NCBI GenBank assembly: GCA_014377915.1
Contig: JACMOT010000378.1
Location: 1-8,335 of the forward strand
Length of the DNA: 8,335 bases
Direction: 5' to 3'
Origin: Tardiphaga sp.
GTDB taxonomy: Bacteria; Pseudomonadota; Alphaproteobacteria; Rhizobiales; Xanthobacteraceae
In this document: positions 1 to 6,179 of the stretch, one piece after another
Position numbering within the stretch: position 1 is the first letter of the stretch
Layout of the letters: the number at the start of each line of letters is the position of its first letter
The notes under the pieces: model-generated
What the model was told of the DNA's origin: nothing
The model's input: the letters and a program-made list of their open reading frames with translations, nothing else
Database searches by the model: none
Made by a program: the position numbers and the translations under genes

Positions 1-368
1 ATGCGACATCCCTCCGGCGTGTCGCCGGTGGAAAAGTGATCGATGTGCCGGTTCTGCTCCGACATCCCGGCCGTGATCAATTGCGACCAGCTCTGCTGGT
101 GACCGACCTGGAAGACCGGGTAGATCGGGTCGGCCGCACCCTGCCCCGTATCGAAGAAGAGATATTTGAATTCGGGACGGGTCCGGCCGAAATTCTGCTC
201 GAAATGAGTGAGGATGTCGTAGACTGAGCCCGGCCGCAGCGCTGCGTGGTTGCTCTCGGTGATGATTTCCTGCCACCGGTGTCGGACGATGGACAGCGGG
301 TAGCCGTCGGCAAAGGCAAAAACGGCGCTGATCAAGCAGACCAGCAGGACGCCAACGATTTTTTTCAT
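1..368 (-). CDS. Unrecognised exported protein, 5' part only
   Basis: The reading frame starts at the ATG at 368-366 and stays open to the left edge, giving the first 122 residues with no stop. The N-terminus is a classic Sec signal peptide: two lysines at 2-3, a hydrophobic core at about 4-18, and an A-F-A cleavage motif at 18-20 before Asp21. The protein is therefore probably exported to the periplasm. The cysteine at 11 follows Leu-Leu-Val, which is not a good lipobox, so a lipoprotein is less likely. The mature part is polar and rich in aromatic residues, His and Gln, with no transmembrane segment. I do not recognise the family and assign no function. No strong ribosome binding site precedes the ATG; the start rests on the signal peptide and on the lack of an upstream in-frame start nearby. 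It lies 195 bases downstream of the transporter gene on the same strand and probably has its own promoter. Confidence 0.6.
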   Translation of the reverse strand, partial: MKKIVGVLLVCLISAVFAFADGYPLSIVRHRWQEIITESNHAALRPGSVYDILTHFEQNFGRTRPEFKYLFFDTGQGAADPIYPVFQVGHQQSWSQLITAGMSEQNRHIDHFSTGDTPEGCR

Positions 369-503
369 TGATCTTGCTACGATCTTCGTCGTGCGCGTTC
401 AACCATGCAGATGCTTGTTCCATTGTCGAATGGTAACCGGAGCGGGCTCAAGGTCATGTCCCATGCCGTCATCGGCGCAATTGGCTCCGGCGACTGCAAT
501 CAA

Positions 504-542
504 TGCTGGCCGCCGCACCTTTGGGGGCGTTAACGGCCAGCA
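504..542 (-). other. Stem-loop downstream of the transporter gene
   Basis: TGCTGGCCG at 504-512 is the exact reverse complement of CGGCCAGCA at 534-542, giving a 9-bp GC-rich stem around a 21-base loop. It begins about 20 bases past the transporter stop codon. No run of T follows on the minus strand, so it is not a canonical intrinsic terminator. It may protect the 3' end of the operon transcript or act as a weak terminator. The rest of the 369-563 gap shows no gene and no clear promoter that I can support. Confidence 0.3.
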
Positions 543-563
543 ATTAGTTCCTTTACAGCCTGC

Positions 564-1931
564 TCAGGACGTCCGACTTAGAACGGCCGGAGCGATCTCT
601 TCTTCCTTCAGCTCTTCGAGCCGGCGATGACGGGTTTCGATGCCCAGCGTCGCGACGGTGACGATCTGGATCACCAGCAATCCGATCATCAGCGCCATCA
701 CGCCGGCGACGCCGCGGGCCTCGAACAGCATGACCACCAGGAACGGCGTGACGATCGTGGCCCCGCGGCCCAGCGTGTTGACGATACCCGAAGCGCGCAA
801 TCGCACTTCGGTCGGGAACAGTTCGGGGATATAGACGCCGAACAGCAACGCCACCAGAATGTAGATCGGTATCGTCAGCAGGAACCCGACCGCCGGCAGC
901 AGGATCGGATCCGAGATCATCGGATAGACGATCCCCAGCGCCACTGTGATCAGCGACGAGCCGATAATGGTCGGTTTGCGACCCCAGCGGTCGGCGGTCA
1001 GGGCGCCGATCGCGGAACCAACCGGAGCGCCGAGCGCCATCAACAGCGCATAGCTGAAGGAGGTCGCGACGCTCAGCCCCTGCTTGATGAAGAACACCGG
1101 CAACCACGTGACGAAACCGTACAGCAGCGTGTTGATGGTGATCAGGCAGACCGAACCGACAATCATCCGGGACAATAGCGGCTGCGTGAACAGCGTCGCG
1201 AGCTTGCCCGACGGCGGTATGGCAGGCGCTGCGACCGGCGCCGGCAGCGGCTGGCCGCGAGAAGCTTCCCGCTCGATACTCTGCATCAGCGCTTCAGCCT
1301 CTTCCTTGCGTCCGACCGCTTCGAGCCAGCGCGGCGATTCCGGCAGGTTCTTGCGCAGATACCAGACGACCAGGCCGCCGATTCCGCCGATGATGAACAT
1401 CGCGCGCCAGCCGAATATCGGGACAATGAAGGATGCCACCAGCAGGGCCGCCGGCAGTCCGGTGACCACGCAAACGGCCATCAATCCGAGCCACTTGCCA
1501 CGCGATTTGGCCGGGACGAATTCAGTCAGGGTGGAATAGCCGACTACGTTCTCGGCTCCGAGGCCAATGCCCATGAAAAACCGGCAGATGATCAGGACTG
1601 CCATGTTGGGAGCAAAAGCGGCGGCGAGCGACGACAGCCCGAACAGCAGCAGGTTGAACTGGTAGGTGAAGCGTCGACCGAAGCGGTCGCCGAGAAAGCC
1701 GGTCGCGAATGAGCCGACCATCATGCCAACAAAGGTCAACGAGATGAAGATCGCGTTTTCACCGAGCGTCGAGAAGCCGGTCTTGAGGGTGACGCCGAGC
1801 ACGGTGCCGGCGAGGTAGATGTCGAAACCGTCGAAGAACATGCCGATCCCGATCAGCGTCATGATCCGGTAGTGGAATGGTCCGATCGGAAGCCGATCAA
1901 GACGGCCTCCGGCGTTGACTGAGGTTGGCAT
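564..1931 (-). CDS. Major facilitator superfamily transporter, sugar/metabolite:H+ symporter type
   Basis: This is a 455-residue inner-membrane transporter with about 12 hydrophobic helices, the usual length for the sugar/NiaP/aromatic-acid symporter branches. Family marks, numbered from the ATG at 1931: FFDGFD in helix 1 (32-37); the loop 2-3 motif GDRFGRR (81-87); RFFMGIGLGAE in helix 4 (117-127); PESPRWL after helix 6 (197-203); its second-half counterpart DRWGRK (314-319); and PELFPTEVR (369-377). The central loop at about 204-250 is hydrophilic with a Pro/Ala stretch. The C-terminal tail is charged and cytoplasmic. The ATG at 1931 is chosen because GGGAG lies 7 bases upstream; a GTG at 1961 would add ten residues but has no ribosome binding site and abuts a strong stem-loop. 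It is the third gene after the GntR regulator and aldehyde dehydrogenase, so it probably imports the substrate of that pathway. The substrate cannot be told from sequence; an organic or aromatic acid is the likeliest guess. Confidence 0.9.
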   Translation of the reverse strand: MPTSVNAGGRLDRLPIGPFHYRIMTLIGIGMFFDGFDIYLAGTVLGVTLKTGFSTLGENAIFISLTFVGMMVGSFATGFLGDRFGRRFTYQFNLLLFGLSSLAAAFAPNMAVLIICRFFMGIGLGAENVVGYSTLTEFVPAKSRGKWLGLMAVCVVTGLPAALLVASFIVPIFGWRAMFIIGGIGGLVVWYLRKNLPESPRWLEAVGRKEEAEALMQSIEREASRGQPLPAPVAAPAIPPSGKLATLFTQPLLSRMIVGSVCLITINTLLYGFVTWLPVFFIKQGLSVATSFSYALLMALGAPVGSAIGALTADRWGRKPTIIGSSLITVALGIVYPMISDPILLPAVGFLLTIPIYILVALLFGVYIPELFPTEVRLRASGIVNTLGRGATIVTPFLVVMLFEARGVAGVMALMIGLLVIQIVTVATLGIETRHRRLEELKEEEIAPAVLSRTS

Positions 1932-1964
1932 AGGCGTTCTCCCGTTTTGATTGTTGGTCACTTA

Positions 1965-2002
1965 CGGGCGGCTGCGTCTCTCTGGACTTTCGCAGCCGCC
2001 CG
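1965..2002 (-). other. Strong intergenic stem-loop between dehydrogenase and transporter genes
   Basis: CGGGCGGCTGCG at 1965-1976 pairs perfectly with CGCAGCCGCCCG at 1991-2002, a 12-bp and almost wholly G:C stem with a 14-base loop. It starts 11 bases after the dehydrogenase stop and ends 33 bases before the transporter ATG, leaving that ribosome binding site free. On the minus strand it is followed by TAAGTGACC, not a T run, so it is not a standard terminator. Likely roles are stabilising or processing the upstream message, or partly lowering transporter expression. The pairing is direct observation; the role is inference. Confidence 0.55.
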
Positions 2003-2012
2003 CCTCGCAAGG

Positions 2013-3542
2013 TCAGTTCAGGCGCTTCTGCCCCGCCGTGTCGCGATACCAGTCGAAATCCTTCTCGGCGGTCGCCACCATCACGCTCTTGGTATTGAAG
2101 TGCGTCTCGAAGCTCTCGGTGCCGAATCCGCGGCCGATGCCGCTGTCGTCGACGCCGCCCCAAGGCGACGCCGGATCGAGGCGGTGATGGTCGTTGACCC
2201 AGACGATTCCGGCGCGGACGCGCGAGGCAACACGATGGGCGCGACCGATATTGCTGGTACGGATGGCAGCGGCGAGACCAAACGGCGAGTCATTGGCCAG
2301 CCGCAGCGCGTCGGCCTCGTCCTTGAACGGGGTAACCGAGGTGAACGGCCCGAACACCTCCTCCTGGAAGATCCGCATGTCGGAACGAACATCCGCGAAC
2401 ACAGTCGGCTTGACGAAATAGCCGCCCTCATGGCCGGCCACGTTGGCTGCCACGCCACCCGTCACGAGCCGCGCACCGTCTTCGTTACCAAAGCGCGAAT
2501 ACATCAGCACGCGGTCGCGCTGCTTGGCCGAAATGACGGGGCCGAGCTGCGTCGCGGGATCAAACGGATCGCCGATACGGATCGACTCGGTCTTGCGCTG
2601 CAGCTTCTCGACGAATTCGTCGTAGATCGTGTCCTGCACGATGTGCCGGGAGGCGCAGACGCAGGTCTGACCGGCGCCGATGAACGCACCGAATGCGGCA
2701 TAGTTGACGGCCTGGTCGATGTCGAAATCGTCGAACACCATCACCGGCGTCTTGCCGCCAAGCTCCATGGTCTGATGCGCGAAGACTTTTGCAGCCGCGG
2801 CGCCGGCGATCCGTCCGGCCTCGGTGCCGCCAGTCAGCACCAGCTTGTTGATGTCAGGATGCTCAGCCAGCATCTTGCCCGCGTTCTGGCCAAGGCCAAG
2901 CACGACGTTGAAGACGCCCGGCGGCAGCCCGGCCTCGGTGAAGATCTGCGCCAGCTTCAGCGTCGTCAGCGGCGTGTATTCGGAGGGCTTCATCACCGTG
3001 GTGCAGCCCGACGCCAGTACGGCGGCCAGCGACTTGCACATGATCATCAGCGGATGATTGAACGGCGTGCAATTGGCGACGACGCCGATCGGCGTACGCA
3101 ACGTGTAGTTCAGGTAGTCGCCTTCGACCGGAATCACAGAGTCGCGGCGCGACAGCGCCAGGCCGGCGAAAAAGCGGAAGAAATCCGGCAGACGGCCGAG
3201 CTGGGCGCGCGTCTCGTTGAGCGGACGGCCATTGTTCAGCGTCTCCAAGCGATACAACGTGTCGAGATTGGCCTCGAACGCATCGGCCAGCCGGTTGACC
3301 AGCCGGGCGCGGCTGCGGATATCCATGCCGCCCCATTCGCGCCCCTCGAACGCCACGCGCGCGCTCTTCATGGCGCGGTCGATATCGGCAGCCGTCGAAT
3401 TTGGAATCCTCGCGATGACTTCTCCAGTCGCGGGGTTGCGCACGTCAAGCAGCGTGCCGTCGCCGGCCTCGATCTGCTTGCCGTCGACGAAGTTGCTGTG
3501 CGTTTCGATCTTGAGCGCCGTCGGATTGGCGGGGATATTCAT
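2013..3542 (-). CDS. NAD(P)-dependent aldehyde dehydrogenase
   Basis: This 509-residue soluble enzyme of the ALDH superfamily oxidises an aldehyde to its carboxylic acid with NAD(P)+. All core residues are visible, numbered from the ATG at 3542: oxyanion Asn162 in TPFNHPL, cofactor-contacting Lys185 in MKPSE, the nucleotide-fold turn TGGTEAGR (237-244), general base Glu260 in MELGGKTP, nucleophile Cys294 in GAGQTCVCASR, and EEVFGPF (394-400). A second cysteine, Cys296, lies two residues after the nucleophile. The C-terminal part reads WVNDHHRLDPASPWGG (448-463), then a GIGRGFG-type turn. It resembles the betaine-aldehyde, hydroxymuconic-semialdehyde and aromatic-aldehyde branches, but the substrate cannot be fixed. 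The ATG at 3542 is chosen over an upstream start at 3668, which would run inside the GntR gene, because AGGGAGAG sits about 7 bases before it and residue 1 begins a normal ALDH N-terminus. It follows the GntR gene by 13 bases, with the ribosome site abutting the GntR stop, so the two are almost surely co-transcribed. Confidence 0.94.
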   Translation of the reverse strand: MNIPANPTALKIETHSNFVDGKQIEAGDGTLLDVRNPATGEVIARIPNSTAADIDRAMKSARVAFEGREWGGMDIRSRARLVNRLADAFEANLDTLYRLETLNNGRPLNETRAQLGRLPDFFRFFAGLALSRRDSVIPVEGDYLNYTLRTPIGVVANCTPFNHPLMIMCKSLAAVLASGCTTVMKPSEYTPLTTLKLAQIFTEAGLPPGVFNVVLGLGQNAGKMLAEHPDINKLVLTGGTEAGRIAGAAAAKVFAHQTMELGGKTPVMVFDDFDIDQAVNYAAFGAFIGAGQTCVCASRHIVQDTIYDEFVEKLQRKTESIRIGDPFDPATQLGPVISAKQRDRVLMYSRFGNEDGARLVTGGVAANVAGHEGGYFVKPTVFADVRSDMRIFQEEVFGPFTSVTPFKDEADALRLANDSPFGLAAAIRTSNIGRAHRVASRVRAGIVWVNDHHRLDPASPWGGVDDSGIGRGFGTESFETHFNTKSVMVATAEKDFDWYRDTAGQKRLN

Positions 3543-3555
3543 GGTGTACTCTCCC

Positions 3556-4191
3556 TTAGATAATGATCGCATTCCTGGCCAAGGCCGGCAGAACGCGTTT
3601 TTCGGTTTTTTGAATGTGGGCCCGGATGATGCGGGCGGCGGCACGGCCGTCGCGGCGCTGCATCGCATCGATCAAATCGGCATGCTCGGCCACGAGTTGC
3701 GCGGGATCATGGCCTTTGACATTGGCAAGGCTGACGCGGACCAGCCGGTCGGCCTGCCCAATCAGATCGCAAGCCGCAACCGCCATGCGACGGTTGCCGG
3801 AGGCGTAGGCCAGCGCGCTATGGAAGGCGCGATTATAGGTGATGAACTCTTCGCGGTTGCCGACGAAGGTCCGGAATTCGTCCAGCGCCGTCAGCACCTC
3901 GGCAGGCGCGTGCTCGATCGCCTCGGCGACACAGGCCGGTTCGAGCGCGAGGCGAAAGCGCAGCAGGTCGCGTGCATCGCCCAGTGAAATCGGATTGACC
4001 CGGTAGCCCTGGCGCGGCTGCACTGTCACCAGGTGCTCGCGCTCGAGCCGCAGCAAAGCCTCGCGCACGGGCTGACGGCTGACCGCATAACGCTCGGCGA
4101 GATCCTGCTCGCGCATATCATCACCCGGCGCGAAGCGGCAGGTCAGGATATCATCGCGCAGGAGATCGTAGATATTATCGCGCAAAAGCAT
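3556..4191 (-). CDS. GntR-family transcriptional regulator, FCD (FadR/VanR-like) type
   Basis: This is a 211-residue DNA-binding regulator. Residues about 5-65 form the winged helix-turn-helix, including the typical stretch LAERYAVSRQPVREALLRLE (31-50) and the wing QPRQGYRV (58-65). Residues about 75-205 form the all-helical FCD ligand domain. FCD proteins commonly bind a metal through Asp/His/His/His; here His124, His170 and His192 fit, but the first position is Asn120 (NRAFH) instead of Asp. The frame is open further upstream to 4392, but the ATG at 4191 gives the usual spacing to the helix-turn-helix; its ribosome site (GGA, 7 bases upstream) is weak, and a TTG slightly upstream is a possible alternative. 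It leads the operon with the dehydrogenase and transporter and is divergent from the hydrolase. It probably represses both directions until a pathway metabolite, likely a small carboxylate, binds. This role is inferred from family and position. Confidence 0.92.
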   Translation of the reverse strand: MLLRDNIYDLLRDDILTCRFAPGDDMREQDLAERYAVSRQPVREALLRLEREHLVTVQPRQGYRVNPISLGDARDLLRFRLALEPACVAEAIEHAPAEVLTALDEFRTFVGNREEFITYNRAFHSALAYASGNRRMAVAACDLIGQADRLVRVSLANVKGHDPAQLVAEHADLIDAMQRRDGRAAARIIRAHIQKTEKRVLPALARNAIII

Positions 4192-4226
4192 CGTAAAATC
4201 CAATTTACCTACCAATTTCTGGCACG

Positions 4227-4240
4227 CGTGAAATATCACG
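4227..4240. promoter_or_regulatory. Candidate GntR operator in the divergent promoter region
   Basis: CGTGA at 4227-4231 and TCACG at 4236-4240 are perfect inverted arms around AATA. The left arm also overlaps an 8-bp palindrome, CACGCGTG, at 4223-4230. The site lies in the 126-base gap between the divergent regulator and hydrolase genes. On the minus strand a possible -35 hexamer TTGACG (4244-4239) overlaps it, with only a weak -10 about 17-18 bases on. That placement suits autorepression of the GntR operon. Symmetry and position are seen; binding is inferred. Confidence 0.35.
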
Positions 4241-4256
4241 TCAACTAGGAAATGGC

Positions 4257-4284
4257 TTGAACTTGCCGGAAATCCCCGTATCAC
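4257..4284 (+). promoter_or_regulatory. Candidate promoter for the hydrolase gene
   Basis: TTGAAC at 4257-4262 and TATCAC at 4279-4284 form a -35/-10 pair with a 16-base spacer. Transcription would start near 4291, giving a leader of about 27 bases. A good ribosome site, GAGGG at 4307-4311, lies 6 bases before the ATG at 4318. The -35 box is 16 bases from the candidate GntR operator, so the regulator could affect this promoter too. Confidence 0.35.
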
Positions 4285-4317
4285 TGACGCCAGCAAACGA
4301 ACCAGCGAGGGCTTCCG

Positions 4318-5115
4318 ATGAACCAGTTTTTTGCCGACGGGACTGTGAATGCTGAGGTTTTCGGCGACGGCCCGCCGCTGGTCCTGTTCCATTCGCTGCT
4401 CTCGGACCGCACCAGTTTCGATCGCATCGTCCCGCCGCTCGCCAAAAATTTTCGCGTCATCGTCCCTGAACTGCCGGGCTTCGGATCCTCACAAGCGGTC
4501 GATGGCGGCCTGCCGGCGGTCGCCGACCGGATGGCCGCCTGCGTCCGCGAGGCTGCCGCTGAGCAGGACGTGATGGTTCTCGGCAACGGCTATGGCGGCT
4601 TCGTCGCGCTGCAGATGGCCATCCGCCATCCCGGCATTGCCGCGCGCCTGGTGCTGGCGGATTGCGGCGCGGCCTTTTCCGAGCCCGGCCGCGAAGCCTT
4701 CCGCAACATGGCCACCGCCGCGCGCGGCAAGGGACTGACCGCGATCACGCCGGTTGCGATGCGGCGGCTGTTCGCGCCGGAATACCAGGAAGCGCATCCC
4801 GACCTGATGCGCGAACGCGAGGCCGCTTTCCTGCGCACCGACGTCGATGTCTTTCACGCCGCCTACATGGCGCTGGCAGGACCCGATCTGCGGGCCGAAT
4901 AAGCGAAGGTGACGGTACCGGTGCTGGTGATGGTCGGCGATCAGGACGAGGCCACGCCACCGCCGATGTCGGAAGAGCTCAATGCCTTGCTGCCCGATGC
5001 CCGCCTGCATGTGCTGAAAGGCTGCGCCCATGTTCCGCAATTGCAGGCCCCGGATGCGTTTCTAGAAGCCATCGACGAGTTTCTGCTGGGAGCCGCGGCG
5101 ACCCGCGCCGCCTGA
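4318..5115 (+). pseudogene. Alpha/beta hydrolase gene interrupted by an in-frame TAA
   Basis: The frame from the ATG at 4318 encodes a 3-oxoadipate enol-lactonase-like alpha/beta hydrolase of 265 codons, a normal family length, but codon 195 (4900-4902) is TAA. The protein stops at 194 residues unless the stop is read through. The same frame continues without any shift: VPVLVMVGDQDEATPP (200-215) carries the likely acid Asp210, and GCAHVPQL (235-242) the likely catalytic His238, ending at TGA 5113-5115. The N-terminal part has the core strand and oxyanion region LVLFHSLLSD (21-30) and LPGFGSS (52-58). A second defect is at the nucleophile elbow: the usual G-x-S-x-G reads G-N-G-Y-G at 89-93, with Gly91 (GGC, 4588-4590) where serine is expected. 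The truncated product would lack the acid, the histidine and the last core strand, so it is most likely inactive. A GTG at 4909 could restart translation but has no good ribosome site. It is divergent from the GntR operon and probably once hydrolysed an ester or lactone of that pathway. A sequencing error at the TAA is possible. Confidence 0.82.
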
Positions 5116-5145
5116 CGCAGCGCAAGCGGCGAGGTGTGCGTTCCG

Positions 5146-6075
5146 TTATTGAAATCCTGCGCTGAGATGCTGGCGCAGGAAGGCCACGAACATCTGCGCA
5201 TTGCGCGGCACATGCGGCGCATAGGGCCGGATCGCGAATAGCTGATCACCGAAAGCGCCGGCGACGCGCCAATCCGGCAACACGACCTGCAATTTGCCGC
5301 TGCGCAGATCGTTCTGCGCGCTGAAATCCGGTACCAGCGCAATGCCGAGGCCTCCGAGTGCCGCCTCGCGCAAGGCCTCGCTGTTATTGGCCGCAAAACT
5401 GCCGGCGATCTGCACCGTGATGCGATCGCCCTTGCCCTTGCGCGGCTCCAGCGTCCAGGTTGGCACCACGCTGCCACGCAGATAATGCAGGCAATCATGA
5501 CGGCTGAGCTCGCCCGGCGCCGTCGGCGTGCCGCGTCGGCGCAAATAGGAGCGGCTGGCCACCAGCAATGAACTGGTCGCGCAAAGCCGCCAGGCCACAT
5601 GAGTGTCCGGTACGCTGGCGACATGGCGAACCGCCAGATCAAACCCTTCACGCGCCAGCGAACTCAAATGGTCCGACAGCTCCAGCTCGATACGGATCCC
5701 GGGATACAGCGCGAGAAATTTCGGGATCAGCGGCACGATCTGCTGGCGCCCCAGCGCCACCGGGACCGTAACCCGCAGCAGGCCCTGTGGCGCACCGGCG
5801 AGATCCCTCACCGAGGCGAAATTGCGCTCGATCTCCGAGAAGGCGGAACGTGTCGTATCCACCAGTCTTTGACCGGCTTCGGTGAGGCGCATGCTGCGCG
5901 TGGTGCGCCGCACCAGGGCGACGCCGGCCGCCTGCTCCAGCTCGCTGACGCGGTGGCTCACCGCCGCCTTGCTGACGCCGAGACGTTCGGCGGCGGCGGT
6001 AAAACTGCCCATATCGGACAGCACGCCCAGCCAGTGCACATGCGACCACAACCCGTCGACCTTTTTCGTTTTCAT
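5146..6075 (-). CDS. LysR-type transcriptional regulator
   Basis: This is a 309-residue regulator of standard LysR length. The N-terminal winged helix-turn-helix is clear: GSFTAAAERLGVSKAAVSHR (23-42), then the linker-helix start SELEQAAGVALVRRTTRSMR (44-63) and LTEAG (64-68). Residues about 90-300 form the periplasmic-binding-protein-like effector domain, with GFDLAVR and the GGLGIALVPDF-type motif typical of the second lobe. The ATG at 6075 is preferred over a TTG at 6090; neither has a strong ribosome site. It is divergent from the mmsA-like gene with a 104-base gap, the classic arrangement for a LysR activator and its target, so it probably controls that gene and itself. Its 3' end converges on the broken hydrolase gene, 30 bases away. 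The effector is unknown; a pathway intermediate of branched-chain or semialdehyde metabolism would fit. Confidence 0.93.
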   Translation of the reverse strand: MKTKKVDGLWSHVHWLGVLSDMGSFTAAAERLGVSKAAVSHRVSELEQAAGVALVRRTTRSMRLTEAGQRLVDTTRSAFSEIERNFASVRDLAGAPQGLLRVTVPVALGRQQIVPLIPKFLALYPGIRIELELSDHLSSLAREGFDLAVRHVASVPDTHVAWRLCATSSLLVASRSYLRRRGTPTAPGELSRHDCLHYLRGSVVPTWTLEPRKGKGDRITVQIAGSFAANNSEALREAALGGLGIALVPDFSAQNDLRSGKLQVVLPDWRVAGAFGDQLFAIRPYAPHVPRNAQMFVAFLRQHLSAGFQ

Positions 6076-6084
6076 CACTGGATT

Positions 6085-6100
6085 GTTCAATATTCTGAAC
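6085..6100. promoter_or_regulatory. Candidate LysR binding site
   Basis: GTTCA (6085-6089) and TGAAC (6096-6100) are inverted arms around six bases, and the site contains the T-N11-A pattern (T6087 to A6099) typical of LysR boxes. It begins 9 bases upstream of the LysR ATG and ends 79 bases upstream of the mmsA-like ATG, so one bound protein could repress its own gene and activate the divergent one. A weaker arm pair, ATTGT/ACAAT, lies at 6111-6127. Confidence 0.35.
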
Positions 6101-6121
6101 GGTAAGTCTAATTGTTTGGCC

Positions 6122-6127
6122 TACAAT
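6122..6127 (+). promoter_or_regulatory. Candidate -10 box for the mmsA-like gene
   Basis: TACAAT matches the sigma-70 -10 consensus at five of six positions. Nothing resembling TTGACA lies 16-18 bases upstream; that space is next to the candidate LysR box instead. A good -10 with a poor -35 is the usual look of an activator-dependent promoter. The start would be near 6134, with a leader of about 46 bases. Confidence 0.3.
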
Positions 6128-6179
6128 CGACGTGGCTGACCGGCTAAAGCAGGCTCGGAACTTCCTCCGGAGACCGATC

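Noticed and set aside
1947..3563. A 538-codon open frame on the plus strand opposite the aldehyde dehydrogenase
   Set aside because: It lies antisense to a gene with all ALDH catalytic motifs. Its product is rich in Arg, His and Gln with no recognisable domain, as expected for a shadow frame in GC-rich DNA.
4192..4392. N-terminal extension of the GntR regulator to 4392
   Set aside because: The extra 67 residues would overlap the divergent promoter and the start of the hydrolase gene and do not resemble a GntR N-terminus.
4909..5115. Separate small gene downstream of the hydrolase stop
   Set aside because: It is in the same frame as the hydrolase, continues its fold with the acid and histidine motifs, starts only at a GTG and lacks a good ribosome site, so it is the remnant of one gene.
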